From a virus: a stretch of DNA of 62,247 nucleotides. The translations under genes and the position numbers were made by a program. A model generated the notes under the pieces. The model had not been told where the DNA came from. It was given only the letters and a program-made list of their open reading frames with translations, and made no database searches. This document shows positions 46,899-57,000 of the stretch, one piece after another (the first letter of the stretch is position 1; each line of letters opens with the position of its first letter). The stretch covers positions 1-62,247 of IMG/VR virus record IMGVR_UViG_3300036832_000189. One strand, 5' to 3'.

Positions 46899-47354
46899 AT
46901 GCCAAAGGCCACAGTTTCCACCGACGCGACAACGTACGAGCTCAAGAGTTTGCCCGGAGGCTACGTCAAGATCCGGGCACTCTCATATGGGAAGAAGAAG
47001 GAACGCGCAGACTTGGCGGGTCGCATGTATTCATCGCTGCCTGAGCGTCCTGGGATGAAGTCCAAGGACGACAACAAGCTATTCATGGAAGCGGTGAACA
47101 GAGCATCAACACACTTCGACTTCTCCAACTGCGTCGTTGAACACAACTTGGAGAATGACGACGGCTCTATGCTGAACTTCCAGTTGGAGGGCACGCTGGA
47201 TATCCTCGACCCCCGTGTGGGGGGTGAGATTGAGAACCTGCTTGCTCGTATCAATGGTGACGATGAGGACTTGCGGGATTTTACCGCATTGCTTTCCACC
47301 TCGTCTCCAGCCAACGACGGAGAAGCGAAGCCTCAGCCGGCCTCGAAAGACTAG
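46899..47354 (+). CDS. Tail assembly chaperone, upstream frame (gpG type)
   Basis: The 151-residue protein (TYELKSLPGGYVKIRALSYG; ISTHFDFSNCVVEHNL-like ASTHFDFSNCVVEHNLENDD) sits between tail tube and tape measure, the standard place for the gpG-type chaperone. A second frame continues past its stop (47282-47566) and is open back to 47267, so a -1 frameshift is expected. Confidence 0.75.
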   Translation: MPKATVSTDATTYELKSLPGGYVKIRALSYGKKKERADLAGRMYSSLPERPGMKSKDDNKLFMEAVNRASTHFDFSNCVVEHNLENDDGSMLNFQLEGTLDILDPRVGGEIENLLARINGDDEDLRDFTALLSTSSPANDGEAKPQPASKD

Positions 47355-47566
47355 ACGTTCTCCTGACAGCAGAAGAAGCGGAGGTACAGTGGTGGGTGAA
47401 CCTCGGGGTTACCTGCAGAACCCTCCACTGTTTGCCGTACGCGGGAGGCTGGCTTGACCAGCCTTCATACACGGCTAGGCGATTGGAAACGGTGTTCAGT
47501 GTCCTCGACGCTGTTGACAGCATCGAACATCGGAAGCAGATGGCAGAGGCCAAACGTGGTCATTGA
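47282..47566 (+). CDS. Tail assembly chaperone, frameshift extension (gpGT type)
   Basis: This -1 frame has no start of its own in a good context but encodes a convincing product of ~94 residues (LLTAEEAEVQWWVNLGV; WLDQPSYTARRLETVF; HRKQMAEAKRGH). It is open from just after TGA 47264-47266, so the slip must lie between 47267 and 47354. GGATTTTACC at 47276-47285 is the best site seen: tRNA-Phe on TTT can re-pair on TTT. Standard XXXYYYZ heptamers were not found. Confidence 0.7.
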   Translation, partial: YRIAFHLVSSQRRRSEASAGLERLDVLLTAEEAEVQWWVNLGVTCRTLHCLPYAGGWLDQPSYTARRLETVFSVLDAVDSIEHRKQMAEAKRGH

Positions 47567-47583
47567 AGTGAGCAGAGCAGAAA

Positions 47584-50500
47584 ATGCCTAGCGCACGAGA
47601 GCTGTTCATCATCGTACGCGCGAATGACGAGGCCAGCCGTCAGCTCCGGCAGGTCGGCAGTAACTTGCGTTTCCTGTCGAAAGAGACAGACTTCGCGGCC
47701 GCACGCACTCGACAATTCGCAGCACAGCAGCAGTTCTCCGCTCGTCAACTGGCATTGCAAGCACGCCAGGCTAACCTGAACCGACAGCTTTTTGAACACG
47801 TCAACGAGGCAGGGCAGAAGGTACCTGCCCTTCTTGACGTGCAGACGGGCCTCGCCCAACAGAAACTGGATCGTCTAGGGAAGGCACGTATCCTCGCAGA
47901 GCAGAGGTACACGTCCTTTGTGCAGCGCCGTGGTGAGATGGAACAGGCGGTGTATGCGGCCTCGGCGAAAGCACAAGAGGAACAGCTTGCTCAGTTCAAG
48001 AAATCAGAAGAATACATGGCAGCGGCACCAGGCTCTCGTGGTGGCCTGGTTGCTGGGGCTAAGGGACGTCTTGCACAACAGGCTGCATTGTTTGAGGGTA
48101 GAGCTCTGCAGAAGATCGCCCAGGACGAAACACGGCTACAATTGGCGTCGGAGAGAGCTGGTGAAGCCTTTATCCAGCAAGGCATTGCATCGGAGAAGCT
48201 AGCTCTATCGGTAGATGCTGCCAAGGCTTCCTTGAGCCAAACGACATCACAAATGAGACAGAACTCCATTGCTGCAGAAGAAAATGCAGCAGTGCTGAGA
48301 AAGCTGCGCCAGCAGGAACTCATGGTGTTGCCGAACAAGTTGGCGGGTGCGGGACGAGCTGCATCATTCCTTGGTCAGAACCTCCAGTTTGCTGGTGGTA
48401 TTGGTCTTGCAGGACTAGGCTTCGCTGCTAACTCGGCGGCTGCTCTGCAGACTAGCACACAGCTTGCAGCTACGCAGGCTGGTTCATCCTTGGCGACAAT
48501 TGAGAAAAAGGGTAACCAGGCGTTTGATGCCATCATCAAGCAGATGCAGCGGTTCCCGGCGACTTCTCAGGAGATGAGCCAGTCGCTGTATGACATCTTC
48601 TCTGGCACGAACGTGCAGGGTATCGCCAAAGGCACGGCCCTGCTCGCACTGTTCAACAAAGCTGCCGTTGGTGGCCAGGCATCACTGAACACGGTCACGC
48701 AGGCAGGACTGACAGTGATGAACGCCTACGGGCTCAAGGTCAGTCAGATGCCGAAGATTATGAACCAGATGTTCTCGGCTGTGCGTTTCGGACGTACCAA
48801 CATGGAGGACTTCGGAAATTCACTGAATCAGTTGGTGCCTGCATTTGAGTCTGCAAACCAGTCCACAATGGTCATGTTCGGCTCACTGGCGTTCCTAACG
48901 AGACGTATGCCATCTGTCCGTATGGCTGCAACTTCGCTTGCACGGGCGACGGAGGTTCTCGGCAACGCAGCATTTGTCAAGGGTATGCACCAAGCTGGCG
49001 TGGAGATAACCAACGCTCATCATGCGCTGTTGCCGCTGCCAGAGGTCATCGGACGCATCTTGCAGAAGTTCCCACAGCTTGGCAGGGATGCCAACATCCA
49101 GAACTTCATCAAGACTATCAGTGGTATGAGTGGCACTATCCAGGCCCGCCGTGCGTTGACGTTCCTGTTCCGGGACTTTGGAGCCTACCAGAAGATGTTG
49201 CACCAGGTTTCTGGAGACACGAACGAGTTTGGTCGCTCATTCTCGGCAATGACCAAGACACAGGGCAACCAGTGGAAAGTGTTCATCAACAGCATGAAGG
49301 CTCTGTGGCTGGAGCTGGGTAAAGCTGCGATTCCAACACTGGTCGGCATGAGCAAGCCTATAGTTGCTATAACACACCAGCTCGAGAACATGAGTCCTCA
49401 AACTAAAAGCATGATTGGTCAATGGGCGGCCTTGTCGGCTGCAGGCTTGCTTCTAATGGGTACGTTTAGCCGCATTGTCGGTATCATTTTGAGCTTTAGT
49501 AGCACTATGATGATTCTCAACCAGCGGTTGGCAATCTCAGCATCAATAGGACGGTTGGTTACGTTTCTAAGAATGGCACAAGTAGCCTTTGTGTCTGCTG
49601 GTGGTGGGGCTGCTGGACTTAGAGCAGGGTTGGCGACGTTAGCAACTACGATTGGGCCTGGATCGCTTCTTCTAGTTGGACTTGCAGCCGTAGGTGCTGC
49701 TGTATACATTCTGAGCACGGAATCTGACGACGTGCAGAAACACCTTGAGGCGCTGGGTAACACGATGAAGAGAATCAACCAGCTACCTCCACTAAGGGCT
49801 GGCCCTGCAGTTGATAGAGGACTCATCCAGGCTGGTGCGAACGCACAGTATTTCCATGAACAGCTCGGACAAGTCCATGAGCAAATGCAGAACTTCCAGC
49901 CCGCGGTCGGTGGTCGTCTAGGTGCCACACAAGCACAGTTGGCGACTGTTAGCATGGTTGGGAGAGCGAAAGAACTCGACCAGGCCATCAAGTTGACGTG
50001 GAAACAGCAGGAAGAACTCAACAAGAAGGTCATCCAGGGTGCGAGTGCCTACAACAGGTTGCATGATGCCGCTAAGAAGGCATTGGAGCCCCAACGAAGT
50101 CAGTTGCAGACGAATGTGCTCAACATGTTCAAGATTTCGGATCAGGGTGTAAGATCCACTGTACAATCGCTGTCTCAGATGACTGACACGGTACTCGGCG
50201 CAAAGGTGATCGCGCGAGTTCAAGAGTTAGGCTCAAAGGGTAGGATCACGCTCCAGCAGATAGCATTCGCTACACACCAGCTAGCTTCACGAGATTACCT
50301 GGCTCATTTCCTACGTCTGGATCCGAAGCAGGCTCTAAAGGCAATGGCAGAGATTCAGGCCAAAGGCCGGATGATAAAGTTGCCCCCGGTCAAGGTTCAT
50401 GCCGATACAAGAACTGCCAACAAGAATTTAGACGCTCTCAAGCAACAATACACACGGAATGCTGGCATAATGAGTAAGCCTATTGGTATCCATGTGTACC

Positions 50501-51498
50501 TGGACACGGCCACACTTGCCGGAGACTTCGCCACGATGGAGTCTGATGCCGCTGCAGCAGCAGGGATAGCTGCTGCAAATATGAAGACCGTGTTCAACGA
50601 ACGATTCAAGCGAGGGTCACCATCCAAGTGGATGATTCGGCTCGGCCAAGATTTGATGACTGGGCTTGTACAGGGTATTGCAAGCAAGAAGGCGGACTTC
50701 AAGTCTCAGGTGCAATCCGTGGCACAGGCTATCTCTACAGCATTTGACGATGTCAAAAGCACGGCTGTAAGTGCTATGGGTACGCTATTTAGTGGTCCGC
50801 TGTTCGGGCCAGGAGCGGGGACACCTAGCTTCCAAACCAAAATGGACTTCGGTGCGAAGCTCTCATTTGGGGATGTAAGTGGCGACTTGAGAACACAAGT
50901 CTCTCAGTTCCGCTCTTGGCGGCTTGCACTGCAGCGGTTAGCTGCGGACGGGTTCCCACCAGGACTCATTCAACAGCTCATGGCACTTGGTCCTGCAGCA
51001 ATGCCAGAGGTTCTTGCACTCGTCCACGCCACACGGGGACAGCGGAAGTCGTTCGTCAGGCTGTACAGACAGCAACAGGGAGAAATCAACAGCATGACTC
51101 GCTTCGGTATGTCGGAGCAGATGAAAGTGTGGAAGCAGATGGGCAAGAGCGTAGCTTTCGGCTTCTTGGCTGGGCTTAGGAGTGAGTCACCAGCTATTGT
51201 GCGCTACCTGCGGAAGCTGATGCAGGAGTTGTTCCACACGGTGCAGCATCACAACAAGTCACATTCGCCTTCCAGGCTGTACTTCCAGGAGGGCGTGAAC
51301 ATGATGACTGGCCTGCAGATGGGTATGGATAGCGTCGGCGTCGTTGTCCCCGGTGTGGGGTTTGGATCACGGGGGGCCGGGGGCGTCCAGTACCATTACC
51401 ATCAACACCTCCAGAGGTCACCAGATACATCTGAGCGTGCGTTCCTGCGTATGGCTCGCTGGGATTATGAGCGGCATATTCCAAGGCGGCGTGGGTGA
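47584..51498 (+). CDS. Tape measure protein
   Basis: At 1304 residues this is the longest single tail gene outside the fibre region. Residues ~15-250 are coiled coil (AARTRQFAAQQQFSARQLAL; GKARILAEQRYTSFVQRRGE). Hydrophobic segments occur near 270-290, 615-645 and 690-710 (WAALSAAGLLLMGTFSRIVG; GPGSLLLVGLAAVGAAVYIL), as usual for tape measures. At ~0.15 nm per residue, a tail near 195 nm would be expected. The C-terminal half is more helical and ends basic (ERHIPRRRG). Confidence 0.9.
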   Translation: MPSARELFIIVRANDEASRQLRQVGSNLRFLSKETDFAAARTRQFAAQQQFSARQLALQARQANLNRQLFEHVNEAGQKVPALLDVQTGLAQQKLDRLGKARILAEQRYTSFVQRRGEMEQAVYAASAKAQEEQLAQFKKSEEYMAAAPGSRGGLVAGAKGRLAQQAALFEGRALQKIAQDETRLQLASERAGEAFIQQGIASEKLALSVDAAKASLSQTTSQMRQNSIAAEENAAVLRKLRQQELMVLPNKLAGAGRAASFLGQNLQFAGGIGLAGLGFAANSAAALQTSTQLAATQAGSSLATIEKKGNQAFDAIIKQMQRFPATSQEMSQSLYDIFSGTNVQGIAKGTALLALFNKAAVGGQASLNTVTQAGLTVMNAYGLKVSQMPKIMNQMFSAVRFGRTNMEDFGNSLNQLVPAFESANQSTMVMFGSLAFLTRRMPSVRMAATSLARATEVLGNAAFVKGMHQAGVEITNAHHALLPLPEVIGRILQKFPQLGRDANIQNFIKTISGMSGTIQARRALTFLFRDFGAYQKMLHQVSGDTNEFGRSFSAMTKTQGNQWKVFINSMKALWLELGKAAIPTLVGMSKPIVAITHQLENMSPQTKSMIGQWAALSAAGLLLMGTFSRIVGIILSFSSTMMILNQRLAISASIGRLVTFLRMAQVAFVSAGGGAAGLRAGLATLATTIGPGSLLLVGLAAVGAAVYILSTESDDVQKHLEALGNTMKRINQLPPLRAGPAVDRGLIQAGANAQYFHEQLGQVHEQMQNFQPAVGGRLGATQAQLATVSMVGRAKELDQAIKLTWKQQEELNKKVIQGASAYNRLHDAAKKALEPQRSQLQTNVLNMFKISDQGVRSTVQSLSQMTDTVLGAKVIARVQELGSKGRITLQQIAFATHQLASRDYLAHFLRLDPKQALKAMAEIQAKGRMIKLPPVKVHADTRTANKNLDALKQQYTRNAGIMSKPIGIHVYLDTATLAGDFATMESDAAAAAGIAAANMKTVFNERFKRGSPSKWMIRLGQDLMTGLVQGIASKKADFKSQVQSVAQAISTAFDDVKSTAVSAMGTLFSGPLFGPGAGTPSFQTKMDFGAKLSFGDVSGDLRTQVSQFRSWRLALQRLAADGFPPGLIQQLMALGPAAMPEVLALVHATRGQRKSFVRLYRQQQGEINSMTRFGMSEQMKVWKQMGKSVAFGFLAGLRSESPAIVRYLRKLMQELFHTVQHHNKSHSPSRLYFQEGVNMMTGLQMGMDSVGVVVPGVGFGSRGAGGVQYHYHQHLQRSPDTSERAFLRMARWDYERHIPRRRG

Positions 51499-52382
51499 TC
51501 GAGTCCATCACAGTGTTGGGCACGAACGGCTCCCAGGTGCAATTGAATCTAGCGGATAATGTTTACACGATCGAGACCTTCGACGTGACGTACGACGCAC
51601 GAAGTGACGACACCGACAGAGTACAGGAGCATGGTACGTGGCCGGCCTTCGATTATATCGAGACAATGCATGTGAGCATCGAGGGCAAGATCAATGCGAA
51701 CAACGCTGGTGACTATTGGGCTAAGCGGCGCACGTTCTTGGCTCCATTTACGCCTGTGCCTGAGAAGGGTATTCGGACTACGTGTAGGCTGTTGGCAGCG
51801 TTCACGGATTTCCCAGAGGTTGTCCAGTTGGACTGCAACCTCGATGGCAGCCGCCCGGCTGTGCCGATGACTGTAGATATCCCTGCAGTTACACAGTATC
51901 AGATCAACTTGAAGGCTCGTGACCCTCGGTGGCTTGGAGAGCTGGTACAAACTCTGAGTCTTGGGATACCTGCTAGCGGTGCTCCTGGGTTCACTGTTCC
52001 ATTTACACTGCCGATCACACTTACGGGTGGCAACAGCCCTGTGAACTCTGTGATGAATGCTGGTGACGTGGTCACGTACCCAGATATCATCATTCCAGGG
52101 CCGTGTTCAGACCCATCACTAACTGTGTTTCGGCCTGATGGCAGCAGTGAACAGTGGGCTCTGCAGAACATCTTCATCCCACAGGGGCAGGTTATTGAGG
52201 CAGATTTCCAGGCTACAACTGTCATTTTGAACGGGCAGTTCAATCTGTACTCGAAGCTGGCACCATCATCCGTGTGGTGGCGTTTAGATCCTGGTATCAA
52301 CCAGGTTGAGTACAACGCCGTGAACACGACCACGGACACTCCGCCAGCGCAGATCAACTGGCAAAATGCGTACATGCTTTAG
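51495..52382 (+). CDS. Distal tail (Dit-like) protein
   Basis: GTG 51495 overlaps the tape measure stop by 4 nt. The 295-residue protein begins IESITVLGTNGSQVQLN, then MHVSIEGKINANNAGDYWAK, which is the Dit pattern of a belt domain followed by KRRTFLAPF. The C-terminal half is a beta galectin-like part (YPDIIIPGPCSDPSLTVFRP). It joins the tube to the hub and fibres. Confidence 0.8.
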   Translation: MIESITVLGTNGSQVQLNLADNVYTIETFDVTYDARSDDTDRVQEHGTWPAFDYIETMHVSIEGKINANNAGDYWAKRRTFLAPFTPVPEKGIRTTCRLLAAFTDFPEVVQLDCNLDGSRPAVPMTVDIPAVTQYQINLKARDPRWLGELVQTLSLGIPASGAPGFTVPFTLPITLTGGNSPVNSVMNAGDVVTYPDIIIPGPCSDPSLTVFRPDGSSEQWALQNIFIPQGQVIEADFQATTVILNGQFNLYSKLAPSSVWWRLDPGINQVEYNAVNTTTDTPPAQINWQNAYML

Positions 52383-52395
52383 CTAAGGAGACTTC

Positions 52396-53541
52396 ATGGC
52401 CTCACCAGCAACGGTGAACGGAGACATCAACTTCCTTGGGTCGGGAACGTATACCGGCGAGGACTTGCGCTCCGTTCTATCGGACAACGTGGCGATTGGA
52501 GCTGTTGATCGGGGTAGCTTCAAGGTTCTATCCTCTGCAGGACTGACCCTTACTATCAGCCCTGGCACTGCATATGTGCGCCAGCCTGGAGATGGCACAG
52601 CATATGTGGTTTCGCAGTTCAACACGCCTCTCCAGATCACGTTAGATACTCCTGCGCCCTCGGGCAACCCAAGAGTGGACTCGTTGTACTTGCAGATAGC
52701 CGATGGCTCTGCCTCTGGAGACACGAGCAACCAGTTCACAGGACAGGTAATCCCGCTCACGGGAGCTCAGGCAGCTTCGGCTACGTTGGACAACAGGAAC
52801 GGTGCGCTAGACCCACGTACTAACCTCGCAGCATCACCGGCGTACATTCCGTTGGCGGATATCATCGTGAATGCAGGCGCAACGTCTGTGTCGAATGCGA
52901 ACATCCGTGATCGCCGGCCAGTTTCACTTGGTGTGCCGACGCCTACGACTGACGTAGACCAAGCAAATATGGCATTCTCTCCAGCAATCCCCTTCGGGCG
53001 GCACACGATTGTAGGGGCGGACTACGCGCAGAACCAGGTAGCTGTGTTGACGACGTTGAACCGTAGGATTCCGGCTACCAAGCTCCGATGGTGCTATTGG
53101 GAAGATCCAACAACGCCTATCTCGAGCGGTGTAGGCTGGCGGTTCGTTATCTGTGGGGGTGATGGCTACAAGATCGCAGACACTGGAATTGTGCTTTTCA
53201 CTGGCACGGCTGGTACCGCCCCACACATTGTCCAGAACCTGACGCTTCCATATGCAGGCTACGTGTTTGAACCTGGTCAGTATTACACGTGGTTTGGACT
53301 CGGCGGAGCTACATCGGGCATGACTGCCTATTGGGTCGGTACGTCTCTCGGCTTCACTGGTGGCTCCAACGACCAGACTGTAAGAGGCTCGACAGTTCCT
53401 GCGACGAATCACGCCTTCGCAGCAAATACGGGTGGAACTGCATTCCCGACATCTGGCAACATCCTGGGTATGGCGGATCTGGCTGTGTCGGGGATTTCCA
53501 ATCCTGTGCTGCCTTGCCCGGTGTATACACTCAGCACATAG
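52396..53541 (+). CDS. Minor tail/baseplate protein (fibre adaptor-like)
   Basis: The 381-residue protein opens with ATVNGDINFLGSGTYTGEDL and TLTISPGTAYVRQPGDGTAY, then GNPRVDSLYLQIADGSASGD and YIPLADIIVNAGATSVSNAN. This order is common in baseplate or fibre-adaptor proteins of actinophages. The C-terminal half is beta-rich (GWRFVICGGDGYKIADTGIV). AAGGAG precedes ATG 52396. Confidence 0.7.
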   Translation: MASPATVNGDINFLGSGTYTGEDLRSVLSDNVAIGAVDRGSFKVLSSAGLTLTISPGTAYVRQPGDGTAYVVSQFNTPLQITLDTPAPSGNPRVDSLYLQIADGSASGDTSNQFTGQVIPLTGAQAASATLDNRNGALDPRTNLAASPAYIPLADIIVNAGATSVSNANIRDRRPVSLGVPTPTTDVDQANMAFSPAIPFGRHTIVGADYAQNQVAVLTTLNRRIPATKLRWCYWEDPTTPISSGVGWRFVICGGDGYKIADTGIVLFTGTAGTAPHIVQNLTLPYAGYVFEPGQYYTWFGLGGATSGMTAYWVGTSLGFTGGSNDQTVRGSTVPATNHAFAANTGGTAFPTSGNILGMADLAVSGISNPVLPCPVYTLST

Positions 53542-53542
53542 T

Positions 53543-54022
53543 GTGGCAATTACAATCACCATCACGAACCCGGTACCGAATGAGTCTGTACAACAGGCTA
53601 CAATTCCGGTTCTTTGTACGATCACAACTGATGCCCCTGGCGCAACGATCACGGCATCGACGGTATCCACCAATGGTGGTACCCCGCTCGGGCTCATCTA
53701 CAACGCGAGCTCAGGATTGTACTCGAAAACTGTTGCAATTCCTAATGGTGCAGTTACGTGCGTCGTCAGGGCAACAGATAGTACGAGTGCAACTCAGTCG
53801 GCAACAGTACGCTTCACGAATGGTGGAGGCGCTGCGTTACAGCCCCCACCGCTGGTCAACATAACCAGCCCTGGTGAGGGCGATGTATTTGGACAGGCAC
53901 AGCTCACAGCATCAGCAGACGTAGGGAGTCCCGTTGGTGTGGACAGCAGTAAGGTAGAAATCTCGGTAGATGGCATCAGTTGGGTGTCGATGGCTCTACC
54001 GCCACCGGGAGGTAGCGGATAG
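53543..54022 (+). CDS. Ig-like tail protein
   Basis: GTG 53543 lies directly after the previous stop and gives 159 residues, with two Ig-type domains (ITNPVPNESVQQATIPVLCT; NITSPGEGDVFGQAQLTASA). It overlaps the next GTG by one base. A surface-adhesion role is typical for this fold; no specific ligand is inferred. Confidence 0.7.
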   Translation: MAITITITNPVPNESVQQATIPVLCTITTDAPGATITASTVSTNGGTPLGLIYNASSGLYSKTVAIPNGAVTCVVRATDSTSATQSATVRFTNGGGAALQPPPLVNITSPGEGDVFGQAQLTASADVGSPVGVDSSKVEISVDGISWVSMALPPPGGSG

Positions 54023-57000
54023 TGGCAACACGCGCGGCGAACTTGGTAGGTAATCTCAGAGGCTTGACGATCCCGGCATCTGGCGTCTACGCGGGTGCAG
54101 AAGATGCAGATGCAAACAGAAACTTCACGGGCACGCTGGGTATCGAGACACAGACCGGACGACGTATGGCGATCCGACGACACCACTACTCATGGCTCAC
54201 AGTAGCTCCTGGTGGAACAGAGAATGCAGTTGCTACGCTAAGGAACCCACGCGTTCTTAGCATGGTAGGGTACAGTGGTGCTGGGAGTTTCCCAATCAAG
54301 CAGACCAATGACGGGCATGGCAGCACGCATAGTGGAGATACAGCTACGGTTGCAGGACACCAGGGCATGGATAGGATCACCGCTGGTGAGTTCGACACAA
54401 AGTATTTCATTCCATGCGCCAAGGCAGTAGCAGCTATTGGTGACCCGGTACTGGTAAACCTGTGGTATGAGTCCAACGGCTCACACAATCCGTATTGGCC
54501 TGGCTTCCAGGGGACAATAGGAACTGTACTTGGCACTAGAGGAACTGGCGAGACGACCTATGTGAATGCTTGGCGGCACGTCGTAAGTGTGTTCAGAGCA
54601 CAGGGTGCCAGCAACGCAATCTTTGTGTTTGCACAGCAGACAGTACAGAACTACGGATTCTATCAGAACTTGTGGCCTGGAGATGATGTTGTTGACGTGA
54701 TGATGGTGGATCTGTACCGCAACACGTTCAGGTCTAGGTGTCTCAACCCTGGTACCACCGGCGGTGGTGTCAACTCCCAGGATTACTACCTGTTCTCGCA
54801 GGGAACAGCTCTAACTACTGGACAAGCCACGTCGCTCAACAGGGCGCACAACGTCGCAATCTGCTTCGGCATCGCAGAGGCAGGACTGCGTGACGGTCAG
54901 GGCTACCAGGATGTAGCTGCTGCTGGCGGCGATGGTCAAACATACTACAAGAACGCAGACAACGGGAACGATGGCGTCGCCAAGCTGCAGCAGGACATGA
55001 AGGACTTCCCGAACACGTGTTTTTATATCCACTGGAACGAGCTGGGGTCACCGGCGCTGTCTGGTACGGGTAACTACATCGACAAGCCTGCCGGTGCGTT
55101 GCCACGGTACAAGGCGCTGTATAACGACTCGTACTATGGACTGTTCTACGGCGGTACGGCTGTAAATCAGCCTCCGACGTTGGTGACGGCCCCCGTGACA
55201 GACAAAAACCCCACAGTGGGGACGGCCACGACAACAACTCCGGGCACGTGGAATGGGTCGCCAGTCCCCACCGAGACATACCAGTGGCAGTCCTCGGCGA
55301 CACAGAACGGTACGTACGCGAACATCTCAGGGGCTACGTCGCAGAGCTACACGCCGGTTACAGGAGATGTGAGTAAATTCCTGAGATGCCAGGTGACTGC
55401 AGCAAACGGGGTGAGTCCGAACGGGGTGGCTGTAACAGACCCTACCAATGCCGTCGTCGCCGCAGGCACTAGCGGGGCGTTACAAACAGCGCCGACGGCT
55501 AACGTCCCCGACTACAGCAGCACCGCATGGACACCAAACAACAATCTAGCCGGTCGTGTGCATGGCATTGTTGAGCTCAATAACGTCGTCTACGTGAGTG
55601 GCGACTATGACACGGTGACAGATCCAAATGGCACGGTGCATAGCAACATGCCATATTTGTCGGCGTATAGGATGGATACGGGCGCTGCGATTGCAACGTG
55701 GCGTCCGAATCCATCCGCAACGTGTTTCAAGCTGGCATTGTCGGCTGATGGAACTAAGCTGTATGTCGGCTATGCAGGAACCACAGTGGCAGGCGTGACA
55801 CGTCATTACGTGTTTGCTGTGAACACGCTCTCTGGGCCTACAGATGCCACGGCAGCTACAGCGCAGAGCATCCTGCCAGACCTGAGCACGTTGGACGGCA
55901 CGGTCAGAAAGGTGCTGTTGGATGAGGCTAACAGCCGCGCCTGGATTTTCGGTTCCTTTACGGGCTTCGTGAAGCGACTGACACTGTCAGGAACATGGAG
56001 CATTTCCAGCGGGTTCAATCCACCTGTATTCAGCCAGGGATCTGGGTCTGCACCACCACGGTTGCATGCGGCCTTGCTAACCCACGACGGATCGAAAATC
56101 GTCATGGGCGGGGCGAACATCTCACCCACAGGGATTGCTCTCGACCCGAATACAGGACTTACTGCGAGCTGGTCATACTCACCTAGCAATACGGTACCAG
56201 GGATTTTCGACATTCAGACAACTGGTACTGTGGTCTACGTTGCCGGCGGCGATCAGAGTGGAGATATGCTGTTCTGCTGCAACGAGTCGGGTGGTGGGCC
56301 GAATGCGCTGACATTCCCGAACGGCAATACACACCAAGGCAACTGGTACCATGTGTGCGATGGCAACGTCCAGGTGATTGCACCGGACAACGCACACTCG
56401 AGGATCTACTACGGCCACCTCGGAGATAATGCGGCCACGCATATCAACAGTGGGACACTGGATCAAGTGCGGCATGGGCTCGTGACTATGCCAAGTGGAC
56501 TCACTGGTGGAGATATGTTGCCGTTTGGGCATCCACCAGATTTCACCAACCCCACTGTGGGGGGTCAAGCAACGGGGTCGCCGCAGAAGCTGTTCGCCAT
56601 GCATATTGGGCCTTCTGGTGCATTGCACGTCGGTGGAGACTTCACGGGTGTAAATGGGAGCGCCGGCAATGCGTTCCAACGATATGCACGATTTGATCCT
56701 GTAACTTCCGGCGTGCCAACAAACACGACGATTCCGACCGTAACCGCGAACAACCCCCCACAGGTGGGGGACGTTGTTACTGGGAACGATGGTACATGGG
56801 GCGGTACGCCTACAAGTTACACGAGGCAGTGGTATCGCAAGGATGCGGTTGGCAACGTTGCTAGGATCACGGGAGCTACAAGCACGACGTACACTGTGGT
56901 GACCGGGGACGTAGGCTTCCAGTTGATTTACGGTGTGAAAGCTGTCAACGGCACTGGCTCGAGTGTTGAGGCTAGAAGCAACCCAACAGCAATAGTGCCA

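Noticed and set aside
55207-55222. CCCCAC-A-GTGGGG palindrome as a regulatory site
   Set aside because: It encodes the PTVG turn that starts each Ig module and recurs at the same place in other modules, so protein repetition explains it.
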